Assembly: GCA_016716435.1 (NCBI GenBank) | Contig: JADJWI010000008.1 | Coordinates: 935,501 to 999,500 of the forward strand | Direction of reading: 5' to 3' | Source: Acidobacteriota bacterium | GTDB lineage: Bacteria > Acidobacteriota > Blastocatellia > Pyrinomonadales > Pyrinomonadaceae | Length of the DNA stretch: 64,000 bases | Shown: positions 44,717 to 54,367 of the stretch, in pieces | How the letters are laid out: every line of letters begins with the position of its first letter | How positions within the stretch are numbered: the stretch's first letter is position 1 | Position numbers and translations under genes: made by a program | Notes under the pieces: model-generated | Seen by the model: only the letters and a program-made list of their open reading frames with translations | Told to the model about the DNA's origin: nothing | Databases searched by the model: none

Positions 44717-45772
44717 TCAATCTTCGAATTGGGCCTTCAGGCTCTCAATATACGGAGCACGAGCGACGCCTTTTTCGGTAATTATCGCCGTGACAAGATC
44801 ATTTGGCGTGACGTCAAAGGCGTAGTTCGAAATGCCGATGCCGTCCGGTGCAAGCTGAATGTCCTTGACATGCGTAATCTCGCGGCGATCGCGTTCCTCG
44901 ATCGGGATCTCGTCCCCCGACGGGCAGTTCATGTCAACGGTTGAGAGCGGTGCCGCGACGTAGAACGGAATTCCATGCCTTCGGGCAAGCACGGCGACCA
45001 TATAGGTGCCGATCTTGTTGGCAACGTCGCCATTGGCCGCAATGCGGTCGCTTCCGACCACAACCGCCTGAACCTCGCCGCGCTTCATCATATGGCCGCT
45101 CATGTTGTCTGTAATAAGCGTTACTGGGATTTCGTCTTGCAGGAGTTCCCAGGCGGTCAAGCGTGCACCCTGAAGATACGGCCGGGTCTCATCTGCGATG
45201 ACCGACACCTTTTTCCCTTGATCGACCGCACCACGGATAACGCCGAGCGCCGTTCCCCAAACGCCGCCGGTCGCAAGAGCTCCTGCGTTGCAATGCGTCA
45301 GAACGGTGTCGTTGTCCGCAAGAAGTTCGCCGCCAAACTGGGCGATCAGCCGCTGCGATTCGATATCCTCGTCATGGATCGCTTTAGCATCCGCGATCAG
45401 TATCTGCTTGATCTCAGAGATGCTGCGGCCGTCGGCTTTGGCCTTGGCAAAGGTCCGCTTCATCCGGTCGATCGCCCAGAAAAGATTGACCGCAGTCGGA
45501 CGCGTCCGGCCGAGGACGTCGGAAATATAGTCTAGTTCCTCTTCAAGATCGGCAATGTCCGTACCGACAAATTGATTGACGCCGAGCGCGATGCCATAGG
45601 CGGCAGAGACGCCGATCGCCGGTGCTCCGCGGACGACCATATCCTTAATGCCAGCCGCGACCTCGTCGTAAGTGCGGAGCGTCAGCCACTTTTCCTCGGT
45701 CGGGAGCAGTCGCTGATCGAGCATCAGGACGCCTTCATCTGACCATTTAACAGGGATTATATTGAGATTCAT
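44717..45772 (-). CDS. mtnA: S-methyl-5-thioribose-1-phosphate isomerase
   Basis: 351 residues. VRGAPAIGVSAAYGIALG, the active-site THCNAGALATGGWGTALG region, VIADETRPYLQGARLTAWEL, the IAANGDVANKIGTY motif and ERDRREITHVKD are all standard. It isomerises methylthioribose-1-phosphate to the ribulose form in the methionine salvage pathway. The other salvage genes are not in the window; the gene stands alone. Confidence 0.93.
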   Translation of the reverse strand: MNLNIIPVKWSDEGVLMLDQRLLPTEEKWLTLRTYDEVAAGIKDMVVRGAPAIGVSAAYGIALGVNQFVGTDIADLEEELDYISDVLGRTRPTAVNLFWAIDRMKRTFAKAKADGRSISEIKQILIADAKAIHDEDIESQRLIAQFGGELLADNDTVLTHCNAGALATGGVWGTALGVIRGAVDQGKKVSVIADETRPYLQGARLTAWELLQDEIPVTLITDNMSGHMMKRGEVQAVVVGSDRIAANGDVANKIGTYMVAVLARRHGIPFYVAAPLSTVDMNCPSGDEIPIEERDRREITHVKDIQLAPDGIGISNYAFDVTPNDLVTAIITEKGVARAPYIESLKAQFED

Positions 45773-45914
45773 AAGTTCAAAGTGCGGCCTCGTTCAAACG
45801 GCTGTCGGGCCAATTGCCAAAAGTTGAACTCTAAACGAAAACGCCGCAAGCCTCAAATTTCCTGAAACCTTTTGTAGGTCGCTTGACGTTATTAATGGCG
45901 GGAACGGCAGACTT

Positions 45915-46586
45915 ATGAAGATCGAACAGATACTAGACGGCATACACGGCTCGGTGATCAAGCGTCGCTGGGCACAGCTCTTTACGGCATTCGTCCGTGT
46001 GCTTTTAGGCTTCGCTTTTATCCCGCCTAGCATTCCAAAGATCTTGAGCCAGCCCTTCACGGTTCTGCCGGATTCGAACCCGGTCGGGGCTTACTTCAAC
46101 GCTCTTTATCATACGGGTTTTTACTACAACTTTCTCGGCTGGTCGCAGCTGATAGCGGCCATTCTTTTGCTCATTCCGCGAACCTCGCATCTCGGCGCGC
46201 TGATGTTCTTTCCGATAATCGTTAACATCGCGATACTCACCAGTTCGGTCGGGTTCGTCGGGACGTGGCTGATCACGGGCCTGATGGCTTTGGCCGCACT
46301 CCATTTGGTCGGGTGGGAATACGACCGCTGGAAGGGGATAATTTTCCGCGACCGCGAATGGCGGACAAATGCGGACTGGAAACGGATGGCGGGCATCGTG
46401 ATCTTTTTCGCAGCAGGCGGTGTTCCGATGGGAATTCTTTGGTACTGGATCGGCCTCGGAAACTTTCCGAACTATCTGCGGATCACCGGAATATTGGTTG
46501 GGCTCGGCTTTGTCTTTGGTGTCCTCGTTGCATTTCACTACCGGCTTATGCCGGTAGGCAGACTAAACGATCCCGAGCTGAAATAG
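45915..46586 (+). CDS. DoxX-like membrane protein
   Basis: 223 residues. Four to five spans with the DoxX-like first helix FVRVLLGFAFIPPSIPKILS, then the segment YHTGFYYNFLGWSQLIAAIL and LLIPRTSHLGALMFFPII, followed by a fourth span and an extra C-terminal pair of spans. Function of the family is poorly known. It is divergent from mtnA; no partner gene is evident. Confidence 0.7.
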   Translation: MKIEQILDGIHGSVIKRRWAQLFTAFVRVLLGFAFIPPSIPKILSQPFTVLPDSNPVGAYFNALYHTGFYYNFLGWSQLIAAILLLIPRTSHLGALMFFPIIVNIAILTSSVGFVGTWLITGLMALAALHLVGWEYDRWKGIIFRDREWRTNADWKRMAGIVIFFAAGGVPMGILWYWIGLGNFPNYLRITGILVGLGFVFGVLVAFHYRLMPVGRLNDPELK

Positions 46587-46705
46587 AATTTAGATCTACA
46601 CAAACTCCCACGCATCCGGCCTTCCTTTCATTGAATCTTGATGCCGGTTGCTTTATAGTTTTGCTTTAATTACTCTCGAACCTCATATCCTCACTTTAGT
46701 ACTTA

Positions 46706-48865
46706 ATGCAGGCAGCAACCGAACGAATGGATCTAACGTTTCGCTCATTTCGCCCTTTTGGCGCCCAACTTCCCGAGCCGATCAATGCCCTTGACCGGAT
46801 CGCGCGCAATTTTTACTGGTCATGGCATCCGGAAGGCGTCGAGCTTTTCCGTGATATCGCTCCGACCATTTGGGACAAGTACGAGCAGCACCCGCTGAAG
46901 GTGCTCGAAGAGGTCGGCGAGTTTCGGCTTTGGCAGAAGGCGGCTGACGACGAATACGTCAAAAAGCTGAACGATTTTGCCGCCAAGTTCGACGCCTATA
47001 TGGCGGAGGCGGCACGCTCATACGAAAACGGACCGACGCCCGAGCACCCGGCGGCATATTTTTGCGCCGAATATGGCGTACATAATTCGTTGCCGAATTA
47101 TTCGGGCGGGCTCGGCATACTTGCAGGCGATCATTTGAAATCGGCGAGCGATATGAATGTGCCGCTGGTCGCGGTCGGGCTGCTTTACCGCTACGGATAT
47201 TTCCGTCAGGACATCGGCCACGACGGCTGGCAGGAAGAGCATTACGCAAATATTTTCGGGCATGGCCTTGCGATTACGCCTGTCATCGCCCCGACCGGTG
47301 AACGAGTTCGGGTAAGTTGCTACATCCGCGGGCGGGAGGTCATCGCTCAGGCTTGGCTCGTTAAGGTCGGCCGCATTTCGCTCTATCTGCTCGACACGAA
47401 TGTTGATGAAAATAGCGAGGTCGACCGGATGATCACCGGCCACCTTTACGGCGGCGATTCGGAAACGCGTATCGTTCAGGAAAAAGTGCTTGGGATCGGC
47501 GGCGTGCGGTTGCTGCGAAAGCTCGGCGTTGAACCGAATGTTTTTCATCTCAATGAAGGCCACGCTGCTTTCTCGACGCTCGAGCTCGTTCATGAGTATC
47601 TGGCTAAGAACCCGGAGAAGACATTTGCTGAGGCTCAGGTGTTTGTAAAGGAGCAATGTGTTTTCACGACACATACGCCGGTCGCCGCGGGTAATGATGT
47701 GTTTCAGCCGGAGCAGCTTCGGTCGTGCTTTAGCCTGGATTACATCGCGTCGCTGAAGTTGGATGAGAGCGAGTTCTTTTCTCTCGGCCGGGTCGATCCC
47801 GACCACGAGACGGAACCTTTCGGGATGACGCCATTTGCGATTCGGATGACGCGCTCAGCGAATGGCGTTGCCGAAAAGCACGGCGAGGTCTCGCGTGGGC
47901 TCTGGAAAGATATGTTCCCGGCAGGCTCGGCTGTGCCGATCTCTCACGTAACGAATGGAGTGCATCCGCCAACGTGGATCGCACCCGCATACCAGCGGCT
48001 TTTCGATACGGAGATCGGTTCGGACTGGGCAAAGCTTATCCACGATCCGCAGGCATGGGCAGCGGCGATAGACCATATCGACGACGCGAAGATCTGGCAA
48101 AAGCACGTTACGCTTAAGAACCTCTTGATCGCATTCATCCGCCGCCGGACGCTACGAAAGGAGACCGGCGGTCAGGACACGATCAACGAACGCACGAGCA
48201 CGTCGGACCTTTTTGACCCGAACGCCCTTACCATCGGCTTTGCCCGCCGTGTCGCCCAATACAAACGCTGGAACCTGATCCTTTCGGACCTCGACCGTCT
48301 TCTGCGGCTTGTGGATCACGCCGACCGGCCGGTGCAGTTCGTTTTCGCTGGCAAAGCGCATCCGCAGGACCGGACGGCGAAGGCAATTCTGCAAGAACTG
48401 ATGAGCATTAACCACGAGTCTCAGTGGCAGTCGCGGGCGGTATTCATTGAAGACTATGACCAGGAGGTCGCACGGTATCTTGTCCAAGGCGTCGATGTTT
48501 GGCTCAACGTGCCGCGGCGTCCAATGGAGGCGAGCGGTACCAGCGGGATGAAGGCCGCAATGAACGGCGTGCTTAATTTCTCGATCCTCGACGGTTGGTG
48601 GCCCGAGGGATACAACGGCCGCAACGGTTTCGCGGTCGGCGACCTCAGAGATTTTGACAGCGATGCGGAGATCGACGCGATCGAGGCAGAGTCGCTTTAT
48701 TCGACGCTCGAGAACGAGGTCGTTCCGACGTTCTATCAACGCGGCGAAGGCGGCTTGCCGAGCGAGTGGATCGCCCGGATGAAGGATTCGATCGCGACGC
48801 TTACGCCGCAGTTCTCGAGCGACCGTATGGTGGCCGACTACATCGAGAAGATCTACAAACGATAA
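46706..48865 (+). CDS. glgP: Alpha-glucan (glycogen/maltodextrin) phosphorylase
   Basis: 719 residues, shorter than the animal and E. coli type and like the bacterial short type. N-terminal DUF3417-like region (ALDRIARNFYWSWHPEG), FCAEYGVHNSLPNYSGGLGI, HLNEGHAAFSTLEL, HTPVAAGNDVF, HVTNGVHPPTW, FARRVAQYKRWNLI and VDVWLNVPRRPMEASGTSG. The PLP-binding lysine is Lys616 in GTSGMKAAMNG. It releases glucose-1-phosphate from alpha-1,4-glucans. A downstream gene begins 10 bp after. Confidence 0.92.
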   Translation: MQAATERMDLTFRSFRPFGAQLPEPINALDRIARNFYWSWHPEGVELFRDIAPTIWDKYEQHPLKVLEEVGEFRLWQKAADDEYVKKLNDFAAKFDAYMAEAARSYENGPTPEHPAAYFCAEYGVHNSLPNYSGGLGILAGDHLKSASDMNVPLVAVGLLYRYGYFRQDIGHDGWQEEHYANIFGHGLAITPVIAPTGERVRVSCYIRGREVIAQAWLVKVGRISLYLLDTNVDENSEVDRMITGHLYGGDSETRIVQEKVLGIGGVRLLRKLGVEPNVFHLNEGHAAFSTLELVHEYLAKNPEKTFAEAQVFVKEQCVFTTHTPVAAGNDVFQPEQLRSCFSLDYIASLKLDESEFFSLGRVDPDHETEPFGMTPFAIRMTRSANGVAEKHGEVSRGLWKDMFPAGSAVPISHVTNGVHPPTWIAPAYQRLFDTEIGSDWAKLIHDPQAWAAAIDHIDDAKIWQKHVTLKNLLIAFIRRRTLRKETGGQDTINERTSTSDLFDPNALTIGFARRVAQYKRWNLILSDLDRLLRLVDHADRPVQFVFAGKAHPQDRTAKAILQELMSINHESQWQSRAVFIEDYDQEVARYLVQGVDVWLNVPRRPMEASGTSGMKAAMNGVLNFSILDGWWPEGYNGRNGFAVGDLRDFDSDAEIDAIEAESLYSTLENEVVPTFYQRGEGGLPSEWIARMKDSIATLTPQFSSDRMVADYIEKIYKR

Positions 48866-48875
48866 GAGGCTCGGA

Positions 48876-49604
48876 ATGTTTGAACCTCAACAGGAATTTA
48901 CCACGGGCAAGATCAAGGCCATGGAGTGCTACCGCGAAGCCTGGGAAATGGTTCGCGGGCAGTACTTAATGGTGTTTGCGGTCGTGATCGTCGGGATGAT
49001 CGTCGGTAGCTTGATCCCGCTGATCATTCTCGGGCCGATGGTCTGCGGCATTTACCTTTGCCTTTTCGATATGATCGACGGCAAGCCGATCAGCTTTGAC
49101 AAGCTCTTCAAGGGGTTCGACTTCTTCCTGCCAAGTTTTCTGCTGACACTGCTGATAATGGTCCCGATCGTCATCATGGTCATCCTGATCTACATTCCGC
49201 TCATAGGGGTCGCGATCGCCGGCCAGCGGATGTCGCAAGACGAGCTCTTGTGGATGATCATCGGAATGTTAGGTGTCGAGCTCGTCTTCGCAGTGATAAT
49301 GACCATCATCCATACGCTTGTCATCTTTTCCTTCCCGCTGATCGTTGACCGAAAGGCCGGAGCTTGGGAGGCGATTACGCTCAGTGCCCGAGCCGTTTGG
49401 GCGAATAAGGGCGGAGTCGGGGCTCTTTTTGGAATTGGGTTTTTGCTTGCGATCCTTGGTTATCTTGCATTATGCGTGGGGATATATTTGGTCATTCCGA
49501 TAATAATCACGGCGACCGCCGTTGCATATAGAAAGGTTTTTCCGCCCTTGGCAGAGCGTTTCAGCTCGCCACCTCCCCCTGAGTTTTACGATAACGTTGC
49601 TTGA
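48876..49604 (+). CDS. Polytopic membrane protein of unknown function
   Basis: 242 residues. An N-terminal 30-residue soluble part, then about six hydrophobic spans (FAVVIVGMIVGSLIPLIILG; LLTLLIMVPIVIMVILIYIP) with a conserved-looking FPLIVDRKAGAWEAITLSAR segment before the last two. This segment resembles proteins with the glycerophosphoryl-phosphodiesterase membrane region or DUF975, but that is only a resemblance. The start overlaps the end of the neighbouring frame with no gap to glgP, suggesting one transcript. Confidence 0.65.
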   Translation: MFEPQQEFTTGKIKAMECYREAWEMVRGQYLMVFAVVIVGMIVGSLIPLIILGPMVCGIYLCLFDMIDGKPISFDKLFKGFDFFLPSFLLTLLIMVPIVIMVILIYIPLIGVAIAGQRMSQDELLWMIIGMLGVELVFAVIMTIIHTLVIFSFPLIVDRKAGAWEAITLSARAVWANKGGVGALFGIGFLLAILGYLALCVGIYLVIPIIITATAVAYRKVFPPLAERFSSPPPPEFYDNVA

Positions 49605-49608
49605 TAAT

Positions 49609-49935
49609 ATGCCAGCTGAATTCAAGTATTTGGATACGATCGACGACTTTGAGGAGCTTCTGCGGGTTTCCGATGAGCGGCCGGTGACGGTCTATAAGCA
49701 TAGCTCGACATGCGGCATCAGCGCTCATTTGCTCGAAGAGATGATAGCAGTTGACGGAAATGTAAACGTCGTTGTCGTCCAACGTTCGCGGGAACTTTCA
49801 GACCACATTGCCCGGCAATCGGGCATCCGTCACCAATCGCCCCAGGCGTTCGTTTTTCGCGAGCGAAAGGTCCGCTACCAGGCATCGCATTACGCGATCA
49901 ACCCATCGGACATCAACAAGAACCTAAAGCAATGA
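49609..49935 (+). CDS. YtxJ-like monothiol bacilliredoxin
   Basis: 108 residues. ATG at 49609, just after the stop of the upstream gene. Thioredoxin-like fold with HSSTCGISAHLLEEM, where the single active cysteine sits; further on VVVQRSRELSDHIA, HQSPQAFVFRERK. The YtxJ family is coupled to bacillithiol. Role: reduces bacillithiol-mixed disulfides, or a related thiol function. It overlaps the DUF971 gene by 4 bp (ATGA), so the two are co-translated. Confidence 0.85.
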   Translation: MPAEFKYLDTIDDFEELLRVSDERPVTVYKHSSTCGISAHLLEEMIAVDGNVNVVVVQRSRELSDHIARQSGIRHQSPQAFVFRERKVRYQASHYAINPSDINKNLKQ

Positions 49936-50219
49936 TAGAACCCCTAGAGATCGTTGAAGAAAACGACCGCGAACTGACCATCGGTTGGTCGGACGGCACC
50001 GAGACGCGCTTCACGGCCGCCGGGCTGCGGCGGGCGTGCCCGTGTGCCGGCTGCATCGACGAATGGACAGGCAAAAAGATCCTCGACGAGAAAAATGTAC
50101 CCGATGATCTAACAATCAAACATACCTCTATCGTCGGCCGCTACGCCCTCAACTTCCACTTCTCGGATGGGCACGACACGGGCATCTTTAGCTTTAATTT
50201 TCTCCGCGACCTGAAATGA
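49932..50219 (+). CDS. DUF971 domain protein
   Basis: 95 residues. The GBBH-like N-terminal domain is the whole protein: ELTIGWSDGTETRFTAAGLR, RACPCAGCIDEWTGKK, SIVGRYALNFHFSDGHDTGI. The two CxxC-like cysteines (CPCAGC) suggest a metal site, as in the Fe-S cluster-related DUF971 proteins. Function is not established in detail. It is the second gene of a pair with the YtxJ-like gene. Confidence 0.85.
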   Translation: MIEPLEIVEENDRELTIGWSDGTETRFTAAGLRRACPCAGCIDEWTGKKILDEKNVPDDLTIKHTSIVGRYALNFHFSDGHDTGIFSFNFLRDLK

Positions 50220-50259
50220 CGCAAGCATCGTTCGGCCTCGATAGGTTAGAATATAGAGG

Positions 50260-50532
50260 ATGAATGAACGCGATATCTTCGACGAGCGTCAAGAGGTAAA
50301 AACCTCCTCATTTGCTTGCACCCATTGCCGCGAACGCAACGACTACGAAGTCCGCTGGATGACCCGTATCAAAAAGAAGAACCTGCCCCGCAATTTGAAT
50401 GAACGCGACCGGGCCCAGCTTGAGAAGTCGAGGGATTATATGGTCCGGATCGACGATGTGCTGATGTGCAAAAATCTCCGATGCCGCAAGCGTTTTGAAA
50501 TACCCACAATGCAATCGGTCGTATTTTTGTAG
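50260..50532 (+). CDS. Small zinc-ribbon-like protein
   Basis: 90 residues. CTHC near the N-terminus, and CKNLRC near the C-terminus, with a basic and charged middle (RIKKKNLPRNLNERDRAQLE). The four cysteines could bind zinc. I do not recognise the family. It has the same strand as the previous gene and a 40-bp gap. Confidence 0.6.
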   Translation: MNERDIFDERQEVKTSSFACTHCRERNDYEVRWMTRIKKKNLPRNLNERDRAQLEKSRDYMVRIDDVLMCKNLRCRKRFEIPTMQSVVFL

Positions 50533-50587
50533 TAAGGCTGCCTGCAAAGTGTTATTATTGGATTATTGAGATCAGTTCAGGCAGGTA

Positions 50588-50977
50588 ATGGCTATGGTCC
50601 GAGATCCGTTGGCAAATTGGCCCGGAAGCGAGCCGCCCGATGAAGAAATTGCGAATTTCATCGAGCACGAGATCTCTCACGTCCCGCAAGCTCCTCATGA
50701 ACTCCTTGAGCGCCTTACTGAACACCACTCCTCATCTCCGGCCGATTCAGGCGGCGATATCGATGCGAGCTGGGAAGAGGTAAACACATCAGGTTCCGAA
50801 GCTGTCTTCGGCCACAACCCGACTCCCGATCAATCCGACGTAGAAGAAAACGCCCACGCGATGGGGATCGATTTTGAGGACAACGAGCCGCTCGATTTCG
50901 TCCGCAAAATGGGACGGCGAGACCGCAACCGCTTTGAGCTCGACCCTCTCTCCAAGTCCGACGGTGATTCCATCTAG
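50588..50977 (+). CDS. Small acidic protein, DUF6335-like
   Basis: 129 residues, strongly acidic. The section SGGDIDASWEEVNTSGSEAV followed by GHNPTPDQSDVEENAHAMG, FEDNEPLDFVRKM and RDRNRFELDP resembles DUF6335 proteins of cyanobacteria; this is recall only and needs a search. No signal peptide or membrane span. It ends 5 bp before the convergent M1 peptidase gene. Confidence 0.6.
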   Translation: MAMVRDPLANWPGSEPPDEEIANFIEHEISHVPQAPHELLERLTEHHSSSPADSGGDIDASWEEVNTSGSEAVFGHNPTPDQSDVEENAHAMGIDFEDNEPLDFVRKMGRRDRNRFELDPLSKSDGDSI

Positions 50978-50982
50978 ATCAT

Positions 50983-52671
50983 TTATTTGATTCCCGGTCC
51001 GCTAAAAACGGCGAGCGGGATCTTTGTTGCGGGATCGAACGTGACCTCGGTTATCGGCTTATCTGTCCGGAGCGTGACGGTCTTTGCTCTCGCGTCGAGG
51101 TCGACTTTCTCGATCTTCGAAGTGCCGTCGCCGAACTTTAGCTCTACCTCAAGCGGCAAGCGGAACGCAGCAGGCGTTGTGGCCGAGCCTCGTTGGGTTT
51201 GGGTAAAGGTCAGGGTCACTGCGTTCCTTTCACTGTCGAAGCGGTTCGTTACACGGACCTTCGGATGCCCGGACTTGAAAACCCATTGGTCGAAGTACCA
51301 GCCGAGCTTCTGGCCGGAGGTTTCCTCCATAACCTTCTGCAGATCCGCAGTCTCAACCGAGCCGAACCGGTGACGTTCGAGGAAAAGCTTCACCGCCCGC
51401 CAAAAGTTCTCATCGCCGACCTGCTCGCGGAGTTGGTGAAGGACGGCCCCGCCCTTGTTGTAGGTCACGGCGGGCCAGCGGAAGAGTACGGATGTATCGC
51501 CGGCACGGCGGTTATACAGAGCATGTGAAACAGGCGTCGTCGCGGTGTGGTTCACGTAGTTTTCGGCATCAAGGCCGACCTTCCGAATGTATTCTTCACG
51601 CCCATAGAACTTTTCACGGATCGCGGCTTCGAAAAAGGTCGCAAAGCCTTCATTGATCCATAGGTCAGCCCAGGTCTTGCAAGTGACGTTGTTACCCAAC
51701 CACGAGTGGGCGATCTCATGAGCAACCAGGTCCTCAACGTTTCCGCGCATGAAGTCGATCGAGGCGTAGAAGATCTCTGTGTCTGCCATCGTCGTCGCCG
51801 TAATATTCTCCATTCCGCCGAACTCGAAATTGGCGACCATCGTCTGGTCGTATTTGTTGAAGGGATAGGGTGTGCCGGTCAATTCCTCCATCGCCTCCAA
51901 CATTCGAATGGACTTGCCGTAGGCGAGCGGGACGATGTTTTCGCGGCCGGGATACACATAATAGCCGAGCGGGATGTCGCGAAAGCTCTCGGTGATCTTT
52001 ACGTATTCGCCGACGACGAATGAGATCAGATACGTCGGGTGCGGGATGTCCATTCGAAAATGGTGGGTTGCGGTGCCGTCGGAGTTTTCTGTCACAGCGA
52101 CCGTCTCGCCATTGCCGACGACCGTTTGCCCTGTCGGCACTGTGATGAACTTCTCGGTCGTCGCCTTATCGCTAGGGAAGTCGAAGGAGGGAAGCCAATG
52201 GCGAGCCTCATCGGGTTGGCCCTGCGTCCAGATCTGCGCCGGATGGACTTGGCGGTCGCCGGCCTTTCGTTCGTCTACGAAATAAATGCCTTTCTTTGGC
52301 CGTGCGGTGTATTCGAAGCGTATCTCGTAGTCACGTTCGGCCACCGATGGCGAAGGCAGATCGACGATGACCTTGTCAGATACGGTCCGGAATTTCAGGT
52401 CGCGGCCATCGAGCGATATGCGCGAAAAACTGAACGAAACGGCGTCGAACTCGAGCGTCTTAAGCCCTACCTTGATCGGCCGTAACCGTACGGCCGTATC
52501 GCCGCGGACAAGCTTCTGCTTCGGATCGAAAGACAGCTTTATCGTGTAGTGCTGAACGTCATATTGACGAACGCGGTCGAGCTTCGGGTCGGCTTGGGCC
52601 TGAACGAAAATCGAGGTAAGACAAAAAAACAATAGGGCCGTGACGGTGGAGTATTTAAGGTTCACTTTCAT
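50983..52671 (-). CDS. Secreted M1-family aminopeptidase
   Basis: About 562 residues from the ATG at 52671, which starts a signal peptide (VTALLFFCLTSIFVQAQA). The M1 fold: FGGMENITATTMADTEI, the zinc-binding motif HEIAH (H318, E319, H322) and E341 in WINEGFATFFE. A later segment, FRWPAVTYNKGGAVLHQLRE, holds the catalytic tyrosine. It cleaves N-terminal residues from peptides outside the cytoplasm. Two upstream codons for M in the same frame are not used because they precede the signal peptide. Confidence 0.92.
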   Translation of the reverse strand: MKVNLKYSTVTALLFFCLTSIFVQAQADPKLDRVRQYDVQHYTIKLSFDPKQKLVRGDTAVRLRPIKVGLKTLEFDAVSFSFSRISLDGRDLKFRTVSDKVIVDLPSPSVAERDYEIRFEYTARPKKGIYFVDERKAGDRQVHPAQIWTQGQPDEARHWLPSFDFPSDKATTEKFITVPTGQTVVGNGETVAVTENSDGTATHHFRMDIPHPTYLISFVVGEYVKITESFRDIPLGYYVYPGRENIVPLAYGKSIRMLEAMEELTGTPYPFNKYDQTMVANFEFGGMENITATTMADTEIFYASIDFMRGNVEDLVAHEIAHSWLGNNVTCKTWADLWINEGFATFFEAAIREKFYGREEYIRKVGLDAENYVNHTATTPVSHALYNRRAGDTSVLFRWPAVTYNKGGAVLHQLREQVGDENFWRAVKLFLERHRFGSVETADLQKVMEETSGQKLGWYFDQWVFKSGHPKVRVTNRFDSERNAVTLTFTQTQRGSATTPAAFRLPLEVELKFGDGTSKIEKVDLDARAKTVTLRTDKPITEVTFDPATKIPLAVFSGPGIK

Positions 52672-52741
52672 TCGAACAATTAGATGCAGGCGGCTTTCAA
52701 TTTGTAGCAACGAGAAAATCGCTTTAGGATAGCGTTAATTT

Positions 52742-54178
52742 ATGATATCCACCATGCGAACCCTTCTCAATACGGTTGCGGCGATTTCGGTGATCGTTGC
52801 AACGCTCTCAGCACAGCAACCGCCGGCACCGCTCTTTTCACAGGAGACCCTTGATGAGGCCCGGCAAATACACGCGGCCGCACTCAGGTCCGACAAAGCC
52901 TATGAATGGACGGCGTTTTTGACGAACAATATCGGCCCGCGCTTTTCCGGCACGCCGCAGGCCGCACGGGCGGAGCAATATGTTGCGGAGGAAATGCGAA
53001 AACTCGGGCTCGAGGTCGAACTGCAAAAGCTCAAAGTACCGCATTGGGTCCGCGGCGAAGAGAAAGCTGAGTTGACCAGCTGGCCGGGAATGGCCGCCGG
53101 TACTGTGCAAAAGCTTGTACTCAAAACGCTCGGCGGAAGCATCGCAACGCCGCCCGAAGGGCTTGAGGCGGAAGTCGTTGTCGTTGAAAATTTCGCTGAG
53201 CTTGAAAAGCTTGGCCGTGAGCGGATCGCAGGTAAGATCGTCATCTTCAACTATCGGTACGACCGCAGGCTTTCAGATGCAGGATTTGGCCTTGAAGCCT
53301 ACGGCCAGGCGGTCCAGTACCGCGGCGGCGGTGCGATCGCGGCCGCGAGGTACGGAGCCGTTGCGTCGCTAGTGCGAAGTGCGGGCGGCTCGCAGAACCG
53401 GCTTGCCCATACCGGCGGGATGCGTTACGACCCCGCGGTCGCGAAGATACCCGGAGCCGCTCTTTCGCATGAGGACGCGGATATGATCGCTCACCTTGCA
53501 AAGCAGGGAACGGTCCGCCTAAGGCTGAAGCTAACGCCTAAAACCCTGCCTGATGCCGACGGGCACAACGTGATAGCGGACCTCCGCGGGAGCGAGCTTC
53601 CGGACGAGGTCGTGATCGTTTCGGGCCATCTCGATTCGTGGGATGTCGGAACCGGGGCGCTCGATGATGCGGGCGGCGTCGCTGTCTCAATGCAGGTGGC
53701 GTATATTCTGAAACAGCTAGGGCTGAGGCCAAAGCGAACGATTCGCTTCATCGCTTACGCGAATGAAGAGAACGGGCTGGTCGGCGGACGGGAATATGCT
53801 GCGCGGGAATCAACGCGGATCGAGAAACACTTTGCGGCGATCGAAAGCGACCTTGGCGTTTCGCACCCGGTCGGTGTTCTCTACGCGGGCCGTCCCGAGG
53901 TCGGTGCGGCGATCGATCCTATCCTGCAAATACTCCGTGCCCAAGGCTCGGGACTTACCCGCCGAGAAGGCGGCGTCGGAGCCGACATCGGCCCGCTAAC
54001 ACAGCGCGGCGTGCCTTCATTTGCCCCGTGGTTCAATACGCGAAAGTATTTCGATTATCACCATACCGAGGCAGACACTTTCGATAAGATCGATCCGGTT
54101 GAGATGAAAAAGCTCGGGGCACTGATGGCGGTTCTCGCTTACGCGCTTGCAAATGCCGATGGGCCTTTGCCAAGATAG
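52742..54178 (+). CDS. Secreted M28-family aminopeptidase
   Basis: 478 residues. Signal peptide ends at LSAQQ. A PA-domain-like insert (about residues 115-260) holds VVVENFAELEKLGRERIAGK. The metallopeptidase domain has VIVSGHLDSWDVGTGALDDA, the acid/base IAYANEENGLVGGREYA, GVGADIGPLTQRGVPSFA and YHHTEADTFDKIDP, with all metal ligands in place. It is divergent from the M1 gene and is probably secreted together with it. Confidence 0.92.
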   Translation: MISTMRTLLNTVAAISVIVATLSAQQPPAPLFSQETLDEARQIHAAALRSDKAYEWTAFLTNNIGPRFSGTPQAARAEQYVAEEMRKLGLEVELQKLKVPHWVRGEEKAELTSWPGMAAGTVQKLVLKTLGGSIATPPEGLEAEVVVVENFAELEKLGRERIAGKIVIFNYRYDRRLSDAGFGLEAYGQAVQYRGGGAIAAARYGAVASLVRSAGGSQNRLAHTGGMRYDPAVAKIPGAALSHEDADMIAHLAKQGTVRLRLKLTPKTLPDADGHNVIADLRGSELPDEVVIVSGHLDSWDVGTGALDDAGGVAVSMQVAYILKQLGLRPKRTIRFIAYANEENGLVGGREYAARESTRIEKHFAAIESDLGVSHPVGVLYAGRPEVGAAIDPILQILRAQGSGLTRREGGVGADIGPLTQRGVPSFAPWFNTRKYFDYHHTEADTFDKIDPVEMKKLGALMAVLAYALANADGPLPR

Positions 54179-54182
54179 GGAT

Positions 54183-54347
54183 ATGAACAGGCCACCGCCA
54201 TACTTTCCGCAGAATCAGCTCTCGCCGCCAAATGACAAGCGGTACCGCAATTTCAAGATCATTGTTGCGGTGCTCGCGGTCGTCCTGGTCGCAATACTTG
54301 GTGCCGTGGGCTACGGGCTTTATTATTTGATCTCCTCAATGTTCTAA
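54183..54347 (+). CDS. Small single-span membrane protein
   Basis: 54 residues from ATG 54183, 4 bp after the M28 stop. A proline-rich N-terminus (MNRPPPYFPQNQLSPP) is followed by a span IIVAVLAVVLVAILGAVGYG. The frame is followed by a terminator. The gene is short, but spacing to M28 and the terminator argue for it being real. Confidence 0.5.
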   Translation: MNRPPPYFPQNQLSPPNDKRYRNFKIIVAVLAVVLVAILGAVGYGLYYLISSMF

Positions 54348-54367
54348 ATCTTTGATCTGCAGGATCG

